In this document: piece after piece, positions 24,142 through 31,794 of the stretch
Position numbering within the stretch: the first letter of the stretch is position 1
Layout of the letters: each line of letters opens with the position of its first letter
DNA from: Schleiferiaceae bacterium
Lineage (GTDB): Bacteria; Bacteroidota; Bacteroidia; Flavobacteriales; Schleiferiaceae
Direction of reading: 5' to 3'
Assembly (NCBI GenBank): GCA_022565875.1
Contig: JAIULY010000015.1
Coordinates: forward strand, 1 to 32,458
DNA: 32,458 nt
Made by a program: the position numbers and the translations under genes
The notes under the pieces: generated by a model
Seen by the model: only the letters and a program-made list of their open reading frames with translations
The model's database searches: none
What the model was told of the DNA's origin: nothing

Positions 24142-24864
24142 TTACTTCCTTTTATACACTTCTTCAAAAGGAACTCGTCTGCGTGCACCCCAAACGCCAT
24201 GCGGCTCTCGAATGCCACAAGACACAACCATATTTACTTCCGCTCCCCGTGGCAATTGCAACAAGCGTTTCACTTTTCGGCTATCAAAACCTTCCATCGG
24301 ACAGGTGTCGTAATGTGCATCGGCCATAGCTAACATAAAAGTTTGTGCAGCTAATGCGCAGGTTTTGTGCACCACAACGCGCATGTCTCCTTCGGATACT
24401 TGATAGGTTATGGGGCGAAACAATCCAACAATATTGACTAGGAGCTTGCGAACCCCGCCTAAAATCCCCAAAAATCTGCTGTATAAAAAAGGCATCAATT
24501 TTCCATAGTACAACTGAACTTTTTGAATGCGGCTCGCTTGTTTTTCTGTTGGGCTATGTTGTTGTATATTGGTTATTTCATTGTTCAGAATGGCCTTTGC
24601 CCGCTGTTTATACAAATCCTGACGCGTTACAAAAACCACCATCTGTTGCGCCGTTGTGGCTGCCCCTTGCCCGAGACATGCGGCTGCAAGGGGTTTTAAA
24701 ATTGTTGGGTCGGTAATGTGATAAAACTCCCAAAGTTGCATGTTGGAGCTGTTAGGGGCTAGTGTGGCTAATTCAAGACATTGTTGTACGATGGCTGCAT
24801 CAATGGGCTCAGGTTTGTAAGCTCTTACAGATCGACGATATTGAACGGCTTCTTTAAATTCCAT
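24142..24864 (-). CDS. Nitroreductase family protein (FMN-dependent)
   Basis: This 240-residue protein has the nitroreductase N-terminal FMN-phosphate motif (AVQYRRSVRAYKPEPID, about 6-22) and LATLAPNSSNMQLWEFY at about 32-48. Later AQTFMLAMADAHYDTCPMEGFD matches the family's mid-C-terminal block, and the tail MVVSCGIREPHGVWGARRR fits the second FMN contact. Such enzymes reduce nitro groups, quinones or enones with NAD(P)H as cytoplasmic homodimers. A stretch at about 110-140 (PFLYSRFLGILGGVRKLLVN) is longer than in NfsB-type members and may be a lid. It is followed by the dehydrogenase-like gene on the same strand. Physiological substrate unknown. Confidence 0.9.
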   Translation of the reverse strand: MEFKEAVQYRRSVRAYKPEPIDAAIVQQCLELATLAPNSSNMQLWEFYHITDPTILKPLAAACLGQGAATTAQQMVVFVTRQDLYKQRAKAILNNEITNIQQHSPTEKQASRIQKVQLYYGKLMPFLYSRFLGILGGVRKLLVNIVGLFRPITYQVSEGDMRVVVHKTCALAAQTFMLAMADAHYDTCPMEGFDSRKVKRLLQLPRGAEVNMVVSCGIREPHGVWGARRRVPFEEVYKRK

Positions 24865-25096
24865 AAAGGTATTGGGTGAATTTTATGTGGCTAATGGCGA
24901 TGCAATACAACAAAATAAATGGGGGTTATGAACATGAAAAAAGTTTTAACCTGCCATCGTTGAGTAATGCGTTTGATTTATTTGCCATTTAAGTAATTTA
25001 AATGATTTGCTTTACTAAAAAAGGGCTTCCTTTTTTTGCTGCTGCGAATTAACGACAAAAGACCCATACTTTTCGGGTGAACCCTCAATGAATAAA

Positions 25097-25136
25097 GAAA
25101 CCTCTCTTCATTCAATAGTGAACAAAGAGAGGTTTC
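25097..25136 (-). terminator. Intrinsic terminator of the usp-yeeE operon
   Basis: GAAACCTCTCTT (25097-25108) and AAGAGAGGTTTC (25125-25136) are perfect 12-bp complements around a 16-nt loop, 20 nt beyond the stop of the last yeeE-type gene on the minus strand. A T-containing tail follows in that direction. The rest of 24865-25155 holds no gene. Confidence 0.8.
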
Positions 25137-25155
25137 CAAACCAAAAAAACAAAAA

Positions 25156-25569
25156 CTAATGCGGGAGCTTTGTGCGCAAGATGCCGTAAAGCAATGTGCC
25201 TAAAAGCGCTCCTATAATTATCAGGATCATCATAGAGTAACCATACCCAAAGTTGACAAACATCGGTCCGGGACAAGCACCTGTCATGGCCCATCCCAAC
25301 CCGAAAATGGTGCCGCCAGCTAGGTACCGCCAAATACTCATGTCTTTTGGGTTGAAAATGATGGGGTTACCACCAATGTCACGAATTTTAAACCGCTTGA
25401 TTAATTGGGTAGTAATCACGCCGATAACTATGGCTGTGATAATTATACCATACATATGAAACGACTGAAAGCGAAACATTTCCTGAATTCTAAACCAGGA
25501 TATAGCTTCTGACTTGGTCATTACAATGCCAAATAAAATCCCCGTTATTGCGTATTTTATGAGTTTCAT
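25156..25569 (-). CDS. DUF6691 / YeeE-YedE C-half sulfur transport protein
   Basis: This 137-residue membrane protein with about four hydrophobic segments carries the motif LGWAMTGACPGPMFVNFGYG, with C99 in the GACPGP turn, characteristic of the second half of YeeE/YedE proteins. It follows the other half-protein by 22 bp, so the two probably assemble as a split version of the single-chain YeeE thiosulfate transporter. In characterised YeeE, three conserved cysteines relay thiosulfate through the membrane. C99 here plus C41 and C145 of the partner would supply a comparable set, an inference from position rather than structure. Confidence 0.85.
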   Translation of the reverse strand: MKLIKYAITGILFGIVMTKSEAISWFRIQEMFRFQSFHMYGIIITAIVIGVITTQLIKRFKIRDIGGNPIIFNPKDMSIWRYLAGGTIFGLGWAMTGACPGPMFVNFGYGYSMMILIIIGALLGTLLYGILRTKLPH

Positions 25570-25591
25570 TTTGTGTTATTTCTTTTTGTAG

Positions 25592-26146
25592 TTAAAAAAT
25601 AAGAGGGAGAAGTAAGTGCGTCATGATCAACCCACCTATGAAGAAGCCTACTACGGCAATCATACTTGGGATTTGCAAATCACTAACCCCACTAATGGCA
25701 TGTCCTGAAGTACAACCACCGGCGTATCGCGCACCAAACCCCACTAATAACCCTCCGAATATCAAGAACAAAATACCTTTTATAGAAGAAGCAAACTCCC
25801 AGCTAAAAATTTCTGTTGGTTGCATGCTCTCGGGGGCAGCTATACCTAAAGCTGCCAAATCATTGATCGTAGAAGCAGCAATTTGAACGGGGTTGCCGTC
25901 ATTCATAAAGGTGTTGGCAATCCAACCGCCCAAAATGGCACCCACTAGAAACACAAGATTCCAAGTTTGTTTTTTCCAATCAAAATTGAAGAAAGAAACT
26001 TTACTCCCAGCTCCTGCAATGGAACACATGGTGCGCAAATTCGCAGAAAACCCAAATGATTTCCCAAAGAACAATAAAAGAATCATGACCAAGCCAATGA
26101 CTGCACCGGAGGTGTACCATGGCCAAGGGTTAATTAAAAAATCCAT
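25592..26146 (-). CDS. YeeE/YedE family sulfur (thiosulfate-type) transport protein
   Basis: This 184-residue inner-membrane protein has four or five hydrophobic segments. It has GFSANLRTMCSIAG at about 32-45 (C41) and ARYAGGCTSGHAISG (C145), the family's signature Cys turns. Split YeeE pairs occur in many Bacteroidota next to rhodanese, MBL-fold and Crp/Fnr genes. They are linked to uptake or exchange of sulfane sulfur; direct transport data exist only for single-chain YeeE. It is the middle gene of usp - yeeE - DUF6691 on the minus strand, 35 bp after usp. Confidence 0.9.
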   Translation of the reverse strand: MDFLINPWPWYTSGAVIGLVMILLLFFGKSFGFSANLRTMCSIAGAGSKVSFFNFDWKKQTWNLVFLVGAILGGWIANTFMNDGNPVQIAASTINDLAALGIAAPESMQPTEIFSWEFASSIKGILFLIFGGLLVGFGARYAGGCTSGHAISGVSDLQIPSMIAVVGFFIGGLIMTHLLLPLIF

Positions 26147-26181
26147 ATCTAAATGTGTGTTTGTCTGTTTGTTTTAATGTG

Positions 26182-27006
26182 TTATACGTGAAAAGTGATG
26201 ATGGGTTTGTGCATGTGATTCACCAATTTTTCTGCAACATCAGGCCTGAAAATCTGCGATAGTGCCGAGCGACCTTCCGTGGCGACAACAATCATGTCCA
26301 TAGGTTGCTTTTGGTCGAATTCCAATACCTTGCGCTCTGTAATACCACCTCCATAGGTGTGCGTTTTGATCTTATCCATGCCTTGCTCACTTAAGAACTT
26401 ATTCAAATCACCTTCTGACGCTGCATCTTCTGGTTTTTCGTTGTGCATCAAGTGCAACGTAGCATCAAACCCTTTGGCTATTTCTTTAATGGCTTTTGGA
26501 ATGCGTGCCGCTTTGTCTGTGACTTTGTGTAGCAATAAGATGTTGTCGATTTGCAAGTCGGAACGATCACACATCAAACTCAATACGGGAATGTTGCAGC
26601 CGCGTACAACTTGTTGCGTTTCGGAACCACTGATGAGCTCTTTTAGGCCAAATGCGCCTTTGGTGCCCATTACAATCAAATCAAATCCCTCCATTTTCGC
26701 TTTGGCAATTATGCTACTTGCAATAGGACCGAATGAAATGGAAGTATTCGCTGCCTCAAAATTTGAAAGGTCATACATTTTGAAACCTTTCTCAGCAGCT
26801 TCGGCGCGCGCTTGAAGGTAGCCTTGCACGGCATCTTCTTCAACTTCAACCGTGCCGGAGGTGGTAAGACGGGCCTCAGTTTTGCAGGGTATAATGTGGT
26901 GCAACTCCACACTCACAGGCACTTTCTCGGCAAGTTTTTTTGCTAATATCAATGCAAAATCCGCTTGTGGACTAAAATCAGTTGGGATTAATATTTTGAG
27001 ACTCAT
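26182..27006 (-). CDS. Universal stress protein, tandem UspA domains
   Basis: This 274-residue protein consists of two Usp domains. Domain 1 (about 1-146) starts KILIPTDFSPQADFALILAK and carries an intact ATP motif G-x2-G-x9-G-S (G114, G117, G127-S128, in MGTKGAFG and ISGSE). Domain 2 (about 152-274) starts NILLLHK and ends VATEGRSALSQIF, where the glycine motif is not conserved, so only domain 1 is likely to bind ATP. Tandem Usps in Bacteroidota respond to oxygen limitation or growth arrest. It leads the usp-yeeE operon, and a palindrome at 27089-27102 lies about 85 nt upstream. Confidence 0.9.
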   Translation of the reverse strand: MSLKILIPTDFSPQADFALILAKKLAEKVPVSVELHHIIPCKTEARLTTSGTVEVEEDAVQGYLQARAEAAEKGFKMYDLSNFEAANTSISFGPIASSIIAKAKMEGFDLIVMGTKGAFGLKELISGSETQQVVRGCNIPVLSLMCDRSDLQIDNILLLHKVTDKAARIPKAIKEIAKGFDATLHLMHNEKPEDAASEGDLNKFLSEQGMDKIKTHTYGGGITERKVLEFDQKQPMDMIVVATEGRSALSQIFRPDVAEKLVNHMHKPIITFHV

Positions 27007-27088
27007 AGCTATTTGTTTTGAGTTTGTTTTAATGAAAACATACTGTTTTTTGACGTTGCAAAATTGCGACGACTTGTCTCAAAATGTC

Positions 27089-27102
27089 GTGACTAGTGTC
27101 AC
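27089..27102. promoter_or_regulatory. Candidate Crp/Fnr-type palindrome upstream of usp
   Basis: GTGACTAGTGTCAC is an inverted repeat with GTGAC/GTCAC arms and a 4-nt centre, 83 nt upstream of the usp ATG on the minus strand. TGAC..GTCA arms resemble Crp/Fnr half-sites, though the usual spacing is six. A Crp/Fnr-type gene lies at 29952. Confidence 0.35.
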
Positions 27103-27147
27103 AGCCATTATTGTCTTCCCTAACGTTATAAAATAATTTAAATAGTA

Positions 27148-27178
27148 TTTCATGGACAGGCATCATTTCTTAACCTTG
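27148..27178 (+). promoter_or_regulatory. Candidate promoter for a small RNA
   Basis: TTTC (27148-27151), a 19-nt spacer and TAACCTTG (27171-27178) fit the Bacteroidetes promoter with one mismatch per element. No ORF follows it on the plus strand; a terminator lies 60-70 nt downstream. Confidence 0.4.
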
Positions 27179-27184
27179 CAATTG

Positions 27185-27250
27185 CCGTTAGTGAAAACGA
27201 ATGTTCTTTCACCTACGATGCCGTCCACAATTAAGGGTGGATTTTTTTTC
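27185..27250 (+). ncRNA. Candidate small non-coding RNA with intrinsic terminator
   Basis: Downstream of the promoter-like pair at 27148-27178 lie hairpin 1, GTGAAA (27191-27196) with TTTCAC (27207-27212), and a terminator hairpin, TCCAC (27224-27228) with GTGGA (27237-27241), followed by eight T (27242-27249). Nothing upstream on this strand encodes a protein, so the terminator implies an independent short transcript of roughly 65 nt. A competing long stem, GGACAGGCATC (27154-27164) with GATGCCGTCC (27217-27226, one bulged A), shares TCC with the terminator's left arm. If transcription starts further upstream this could be a terminator/antiterminator switch. I do not recognise a known RNA family. 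The rest of 27007-27582 shows nothing else besides the terminator at 27506. Confidence 0.4.
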
Positions 27251-27505
27251 GACTGGGGTTGATGATTTTTTCTCTTTGGTAAACAGCTGTGTATGCAACA
27301 GAATTTATGTTTCCCGTTGTGGATTGGGTATCTTCCAGAAAGGATGATTTCAAGCTGGATTTATGCTGATTTAACTACCTGTAAATGTGGTACGGGAAAA
27401 TTTTAGTTCAAAATGTCTTTTGTAGAAAGCGTTTTTTAGAAGAGAATCTGCTATGGATTGAGATTTTGGTATTTCTCTTGTCTGATTTTGAGATGAATGG
27501 AGGAT

Positions 27506-27543
27506 AAAAAAATCCCCAGAGCGCTGTGCTCTGGGGATTTTGT
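27506..27543 (-). terminator. Intrinsic terminator of the T9SS protein gene
   Basis: AAAATCCCCAGAGC (27509-27522) and GCTCTGGGGATTTT (27528-27541) are perfect complements around a 5-nt loop, with an A-run on the plus strand that reads as a U-run on the minus transcript. It lies about 40 nt after the stop at 27583. Confidence 0.88.
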
Positions 27544-27582
27544 AGTTGGTTTGTGAAGGGGTCTCCACAAATTAGTGACTAT

Positions 27583-29622
27583 TTATTTAGCAACTTGAAA
27601 TTTCACAACGCGTTGTCCTGCTCCGTCATTGATGTTCAAGAAGTACAATCCATTTGCAAGACTGTTTACATCAATATCGTGTGCGCGCTTTACATTTCCT
27701 GCTACTTCAAACGCTCCAGAAGCTACTTTTTGGCCCATTTGATTAACGATGGTGTAACCCACTTGCTTGTTGGTTTCGGCTTGAACCAAAACTTGCAACA
27801 CATCAGCAGCAGGATTTGGGAAAACGTTTACGCTGAAATCAGCAGCATTTTCATTCAAGCCGATGGAAGTAGGCGTCAAGTCAACAGATTGGTAAATCTC
27901 GCGCGTAGCAGGGTTTTGCAACCAAGCCACCACACCTAAGTTAGCAAAGTTTTCAACACTGTGCTCTGAGGCGTGATTTACCGGGTCACCAGCATTATTG
28001 GACAATCTGTAGTTGCCGTTGAACTCATAAACACGGTTGAAGTTGCGCTTGTCATTGGCCGTAAGCCCAGTAACCATTTCCCCTGTGTTAGAAGGAATCA
28101 TTTTTTTCATTACATAGTGAAACTCAGTTTCGCCATTTGTTTTTACGTTGTTAAACGTAGTTGCTTCATAAATGGCTATGTGCAAAACAGCGTTGCTAAT
28201 ATTTGTGAAGGGGGTAACGTCAATGTCAATACCAACTACCTGACCATTAACTAAATAAGTTCCAGACATTTCAACAAAAGAGGGTACGTCTGCAAAGCTG
28301 GTAAGGATAGGCGTGGTCAAAGAAGCTGCATTTTGATCCCATTGGCCATCAATTTCTAAACGTGGAATCGAATTAACACCGTAGTAGTTTCTGCGAGCCA
28401 CAGCTTCTGGCGTGCAATACGGGTCTCCCGTGCCAGGAAAGTTTTGCTGATAACGAATCTGATTGGCTACACCTGGATTTTGACCAACAATGTTGTCTAA
28501 ATTGGTATTCCCGGGTCTGCATGGCCCACAAGTAGAACTGGTAAACACTTCCAACAAGGGTCTGCGTTGTGTCAAATTGGCGACTACTTGTACTTGCTTA
28601 GAAATTTCGTCATTATTCGGGTTTTGATCGGGGTTACCGTTGATATTGGAGGCAAACGCCTTCAATGTATAGGTGCCTGTTGCCGGATTCCAAGGGGTTG
28701 GGTGGGTAAAAGTATAAGAGCTACTCGTAGGGATATTTACACCTGAAATCGTTTGGGTTACCACAGCACCTGTGTTTGCTTGGTAGTTGATGTCAAAAGA
28801 AGTAACTGTTTGGGCGCCGAAATTAACTAATTCGCCACTAACAGTAAATGGAGCATTTACTGCAGCCAAAAAGTTGGGGACATTCAAAGCAGAACCTGCC
28901 ATGTCATAATCTGGTCTAATTCCTGGAATAAATTCGTAGTAGTAGTTGTCTGCATCAGTAGGGTCATTGTCTGCCGAAATGTTGGTAACCGCTGGAGACA
29001 AGCTCGTCATCACTGCCGTACTACTATTTACTTGAATACCTAAGGTCAAATTGAGAGCACCGCAATTAGCGTGGCGCTGATCGACCAAATAGATTTTATT
29101 GGTGGATTCTTCTAATACAATGCTCCAATATGTCCAACAGTTAGCCGATCCGCCAGCAATGCTGTAAGAGGTGAAAAACACCCAATGTTGACGATTGGGA
29201 GCTGTGCCAAAGGTTTTGTTTACAATGATGTCATTTGCCCCGGGTCCAGCTAATCCCCAAATCACAACAGAGTTGTCAGGTATTTGTGCATTTGGTAATG
29301 TCGTATTAGTTGAAGATGGAACTGGGTTAGCAGCAGGATTAAAAGTCAGTACTCCTGAAGAACTTACTTTGTATTCCGTTACTGGTACTCCATTAAAGTT
29401 AAAAGCAAAAGGAATAGTTTGTGTTGTAGACCACGCAGGCGTGGCTTGACCACCGCCTAGAATAGTTACCCAACTCGGGTCTAATCCTCCACCAACAGGG
29501 AACTCGGGATCCGTATTCAATCCACCAGGATTTCCTGGAGAAGTAGATTGATTGTAATAGTACTGCGCGTTGACAAACGTGGCGCAAAAGGCAAAAAGAA
29601 GCAAAGAATACAGCTTTCTCAT
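27583..29622 (-). CDS. Secreted Omp28-like protein with T9SS (Por) sorting domain
   Basis: I start this at the ATG at 29622, giving 679 residues with signal peptide MRKLYSLLLFAFCATFVNAQ; the longer frame adds a non-signal stretch. Residues 20-235 form a beta-rich N-terminal region of unknown type. About 240-345 is an Ig/CARDB-like segment (VSGELVNFGAQTVTSFDINY). About 353-560 is Omp28-like with a thioredoxin-type CGPC (C365, C368 in STCGPCRPGN). About 598-679 is a Por secretion tail, VFPNPAADVLQV through NGLYFLNI to RVVKFQVAK. It would be exported by Sec, cross the outer membrane through T9SS and end up at the surface or outside. The gene is monocistronic with a strong terminator. The substrate of its thiol motif is unknown. 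Confidence 0.9.
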   Translation of the reverse strand: MRKLYSLLLFAFCATFVNAQYYYNQSTSPGNPGGLNTDPEFPVGGGLDPSWVTILGGGQATPAWSTTQTIPFAFNFNGVPVTEYKVSSSGVLTFNPAANPVPSSTNTTLPNAQIPDNSVVIWGLAGPGANDIIVNKTFGTAPNRQHWVFFTSYSIAGGSANCWTYWSIVLEESTNKIYLVDQRHANCGALNLTLGIQVNSSTAVMTSLSPAVTNISADNDPTDADNYYYEFIPGIRPDYDMAGSALNVPNFLAAVNAPFTVSGELVNFGAQTVTSFDINYQANTGAVVTQTISGVNIPTSSSYTFTHPTPWNPATGTYTLKAFASNINGNPDQNPNNDEISKQVQVVANLTQRRPLLEVFTSSTCGPCRPGNTNLDNIVGQNPGVANQIRYQQNFPGTGDPYCTPEAVARRNYYGVNSIPRLEIDGQWDQNAASLTTPILTSFADVPSFVEMSGTYLVNGQVVGIDIDVTPFTNISNAVLHIAIYEATTFNNVKTNGETEFHYVMKKMIPSNTGEMVTGLTANDKRNFNRVYEFNGNYRLSNNAGDPVNHASEHSVENFANLGVVAWLQNPATREIYQSVDLTPTSIGLNENAADFSVNVFPNPAADVLQVLVQAETNKQVGYTIVNQMGQKVASGAFEVAGNVKRAHDIDVNSLANGLYFLNINDGAGQRVVKFQVAK

Positions 29623-29898
29623 TTGTGTAGATTTAAGTTTTTGTTGTGGCAACTGCAAAAACACTATTGCATATTTTTAGCAGTTACTTAAGATTTAATT
29701 AACAGGGCTAAAATAGTAGTTTTTATGAAATGTAAAACACCATTTTCTAAATTCCTGACTTTTTTTTGATGTTCCATTTTTTTGCTTGCCTAATGTACAA
29801 TTAAAGTTACTTATGAGAGTTGTTATCCAGTACGCTTTGTTTGGGCTACTTTTTTTTTAATGACAAAGCCCCACACTTTCAGCTGACATTAATCATTG

Positions 29899-29927
29899 TT
29901 TGAGTCGGGGGAAACCATCTAATTTAG
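29899..29927 (+). promoter_or_regulatory. Possible promoter for the Crp/Fnr gene
   Basis: TTTG (29899-29902), 17 nt, and TAATTTAG (29920-29927; one mismatch in the -7) precede the GTG start at 29952 by 24 nt. Confidence 0.4.
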
Positions 29928-29951
29928 CCACTTAATAAAATCTCCCTCATT

Positions 29952-30617
29952 GTGTCACAGTCATCTTATTTCATTCGCGAAGCTTTCGATAGCTTACTCA
30001 CAGAGAATCAAAGAGCACTTATGCAGCTTTTTGAAAGAGACGGTGAATACATCACCGTTGCAGAAGGCCAAGTTTATCATTTCAATAATCAAAGCAAACC
30101 GGGTTTTGTTTGGATTCTTAGCGGAGCCGCAAAGGAGATGGCAGATACCAATCAGTGTTACCATATTTTTATAGCGGGAGATTTTATAGGCTTAGAAGAA
30201 ATGCTTTCCCAAAAACCATTGGGTCACTCTTTGCAATTTGTTTCTACGGTCAATCATATCCTTTTTGTACCCGAAACCGCCTTTCTAAAAGTGCAACGGA
30301 CCAATCCGGGTATTGCAACACCGCTGATTCGAAAGATTCATATGGATGTAACGAATTTAGAAGATCGCGCCATTAGTATTTGTCAAACGTCTACGAGTAA
30401 AAGATTGGAACAGCTATTTAAGAATTTGCAATTGCGTTGGGGAAAGCACGCAGAGGATTGGGTACCTCTAAAGGTCTCCATGGAAGATTTGGCGCAAATG
30501 GTGGGGGCTTCTCGAAACACTATTTTACGCATCATTAAAACGCAACGCGAACAAGGGATGCTTGAGTTCGAGGAAGACCGTTTCCGCTGGCTCGGACAGT
30601 TGGATACCGTTTCCTAA
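29952..30617 (+). CDS. Crp/Fnr family transcriptional regulator
   Basis: This 221-residue protein starts at GTG (29952). Residues about 15-135 form a cyclic-nucleotide-binding-like beta-roll (EGQVYHFNNQSKPGFVWILSGAAKE, FIAGDFIGLEEM). There is a long dimer helix, then a C-terminal winged HTH of the HTH_Crp_2 type: VSMEDLAQMVGASRNTILRIIKTQREQGMLEF. There is no N-terminal Cys cluster, so it is not an iron-sulfur Fnr, and the cAMP-contacting residues of Crp are not evident; the effector is unknown. In Bacteroidota such regulators commonly sit beside split-YeeE and MBL/rhodanese genes. Here yeeE and usp lie 3 kb away across the T9SS gene. Confidence 0.9.
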   Translation: MSQSSYFIREAFDSLLTENQRALMQLFERDGEYITVAEGQVYHFNNQSKPGFVWILSGAAKEMADTNQCYHIFIAGDFIGLEEMLSQKPLGHSLQFVSTVNHILFVPETAFLKVQRTNPGIATPLIRKIHMDVTNLEDRAISICQTSTSKRLEQLFKNLQLRWGKHAEDWVPLKVSMEDLAQMVGASRNTILRIIKTQREQGMLEFEEDRFRWLGQLDTVS

Positions 30618-30805
30618 TACTTCTGTTTGATGCGCATATTAATAATATGTGCTTTTGGTGCTAATTTTCTTTTAATCAATAAAGGCGCTTTCGCAGCGCG
30701 GTGTACTTTTTTACCGCTGCTAGTCACCCTTATTCAATGAAAAATCGAAGCGATAACCTCATCGCTATTTTATAAAGACTCACCGTCTATTCATATTTTT
30801 TGGAT

Positions 30806-30823
30806 AAGATAACGTTACCTTTG
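30806..30823 (+). promoter_or_regulatory. Rrf2 gene promoter with overlapping palindrome
   Basis: TACCTTTG (30816-30823) is a perfect Bacteroidetes -7 element. Overlapping it, AAGATAACGTTACCTT (30806-30821) is a palindrome of the form AAGnTAAC/GTTAnCTT, failing only at the n positions. A regulator bound here would occlude the -7 of the rrf2 gene (ATG 30867). The -33 is weak. Confidence 0.55.
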
Positions 30824-30866
30824 CATTCACACAAAATGCTGTAAACTTGCAGGCTCAAAATAAGAT

Positions 30867-31310
30867 ATGCTTTCAAAGAAGTCAAAATATGCCATTCATG
30901 CTTTAGTTCACTTAGCCTCAGTGAATAGTGGAAAGCCTGTTCAGGCCGAAAACATTGCGAAAGCGCAAAATATTCCCAAAAAATTTCTGGAATCGATTCT
31001 TTTAGACCTCAAGAACGCGGGTATTCTCGTCAGTAAAAAAGGCCGCTTTGGTGGTTACCTCCTTGCACGAGATGCAGAAACTATCAATTTGGCCGAGGTA
31101 ATCCGCATTTTTGATGGGGCATTAGCTTTTTTGCCATGTGTTACACACAAGTACTACCAACGCTGTGACGAATGCCCCGATGAAAACCTATGTGGAGTAC
31201 GAGACATTTTTCTTGAATTGCGCAACGAAACTGTAGAAATTCTCAAGCGATCTAGTCTTTCAGAGATTTTAAAAAGAGAACAACAATTGAGTCCGCTCCC
31301 AAAAGAATGA
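30867..31310 (+). CDS. Rrf2 family transcriptional regulator with four-Cys cluster
   Basis: This 147-residue protein has the Rrf2 winged HTH (MLSKKSKYAIHALVHLA, AENIAKAQNIPKKFLESILLDLKNAGIL) and the wing motif SKKGRFGGYLLARD at about 56-69. The cysteine region has C91, C100, C103 and C109 (PCVTHKYYQRCDECPDENLC), so it may carry an iron-sulfur cluster as IscR, NsrR and RsrR do. Four Cys rather than three leaves the ligand set open. Sensing of iron-sulfur status, NO or reactive sulfur is the family theme. It has its own promoter with an overlapping palindrome, consistent with autoregulation, and lies 249 bp after the Crp/Fnr gene on the same strand. Confidence 0.92.
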   Translation: MLSKKSKYAIHALVHLASVNSGKPVQAENIAKAQNIPKKFLESILLDLKNAGILVSKKGRFGGYLLARDAETINLAEVIRIFDGALAFLPCVTHKYYQRCDECPDENLCGVRDIFLELRNETVEILKRSSLSEILKREQQLSPLPKE

Positions 31311-31794
31311 GACCAATCAAAATCAACTCAGAGAAGTTTTTGTTTCAGAGAAGACTAGAGTTGTTTGTGAAAATTTGAAAACCCACAATCCATTCAATGT
31401 GTAATGAAAAGGAACTTTTCGGAGGTTGCTCAAAATCTCATTTCCGGTGCCTTACCCGGAATGGGAAGAAAATATTATTTCTATGTTAATCTATAATTTT
31501 CTTGTTTGGTTTTTCGTGATATTATTGTATTGATTCTCTAATTTGGAATTAGTCTACATAATGAAGAGCAAGCCGCCCATGTGTTATTGTAGGTATTTAA
31601 GTGTTATTATTTACAGAAAAACTAGGATTTATTGCGGCTTTTGTGATTAATGCAAAAACAACCTTTTCAAACAGAAAGAAAAGTCTTTAAAATACAGCTT
31701 TTAAAATTGCTGTTAAATTGTATTTTCAATAGTGGAAACTTGATGAATATATCTAAATTCGTACCCCTGCACAAGTGGTTGAAACGGGAGTAGT
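31311..31794. other. Intergenic region, no gene
   Basis: No open frame with coding character is seen. A weak stem TTCCGG/CCGGAA lies near 31441-31461. The segment 31415-31436 (CTTTTCGGAGG then CTCAAA) resembles the sequence at and just after the right end of the dispersed repeat at 16137-16208, possibly a third, mostly eroded copy. A promoter-like pair is at 31739-31769. Confidence 0.5.
31739..31769 (+). promoter_or_regulatory. Candidate promoter for the small Cys-rich gene
   Basis: CTTG (31739-31742), a 19-nt spacer and TACCCCTG (31762-31769) resemble the Bacteroidetes promoter. It is followed 16 nt later by GGGAG, an unusually good Shine-Dalgarno sequence for this phylum, 6 nt before the ATG at 31795. 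Confidence 0.4.

Noticed and set aside
27371-27568. Small minus-strand gene of 65 residues
   Set aside because: Its N-terminal part runs through the intrinsic terminator at 27506-27543, so it is not expected to be a gene.
31441-31461. Terminator for the rrf2 gene
   Set aside because: The TTCCGG/CCGGAA stem is short, over 130 nt after the stop, and not followed by a T-run.
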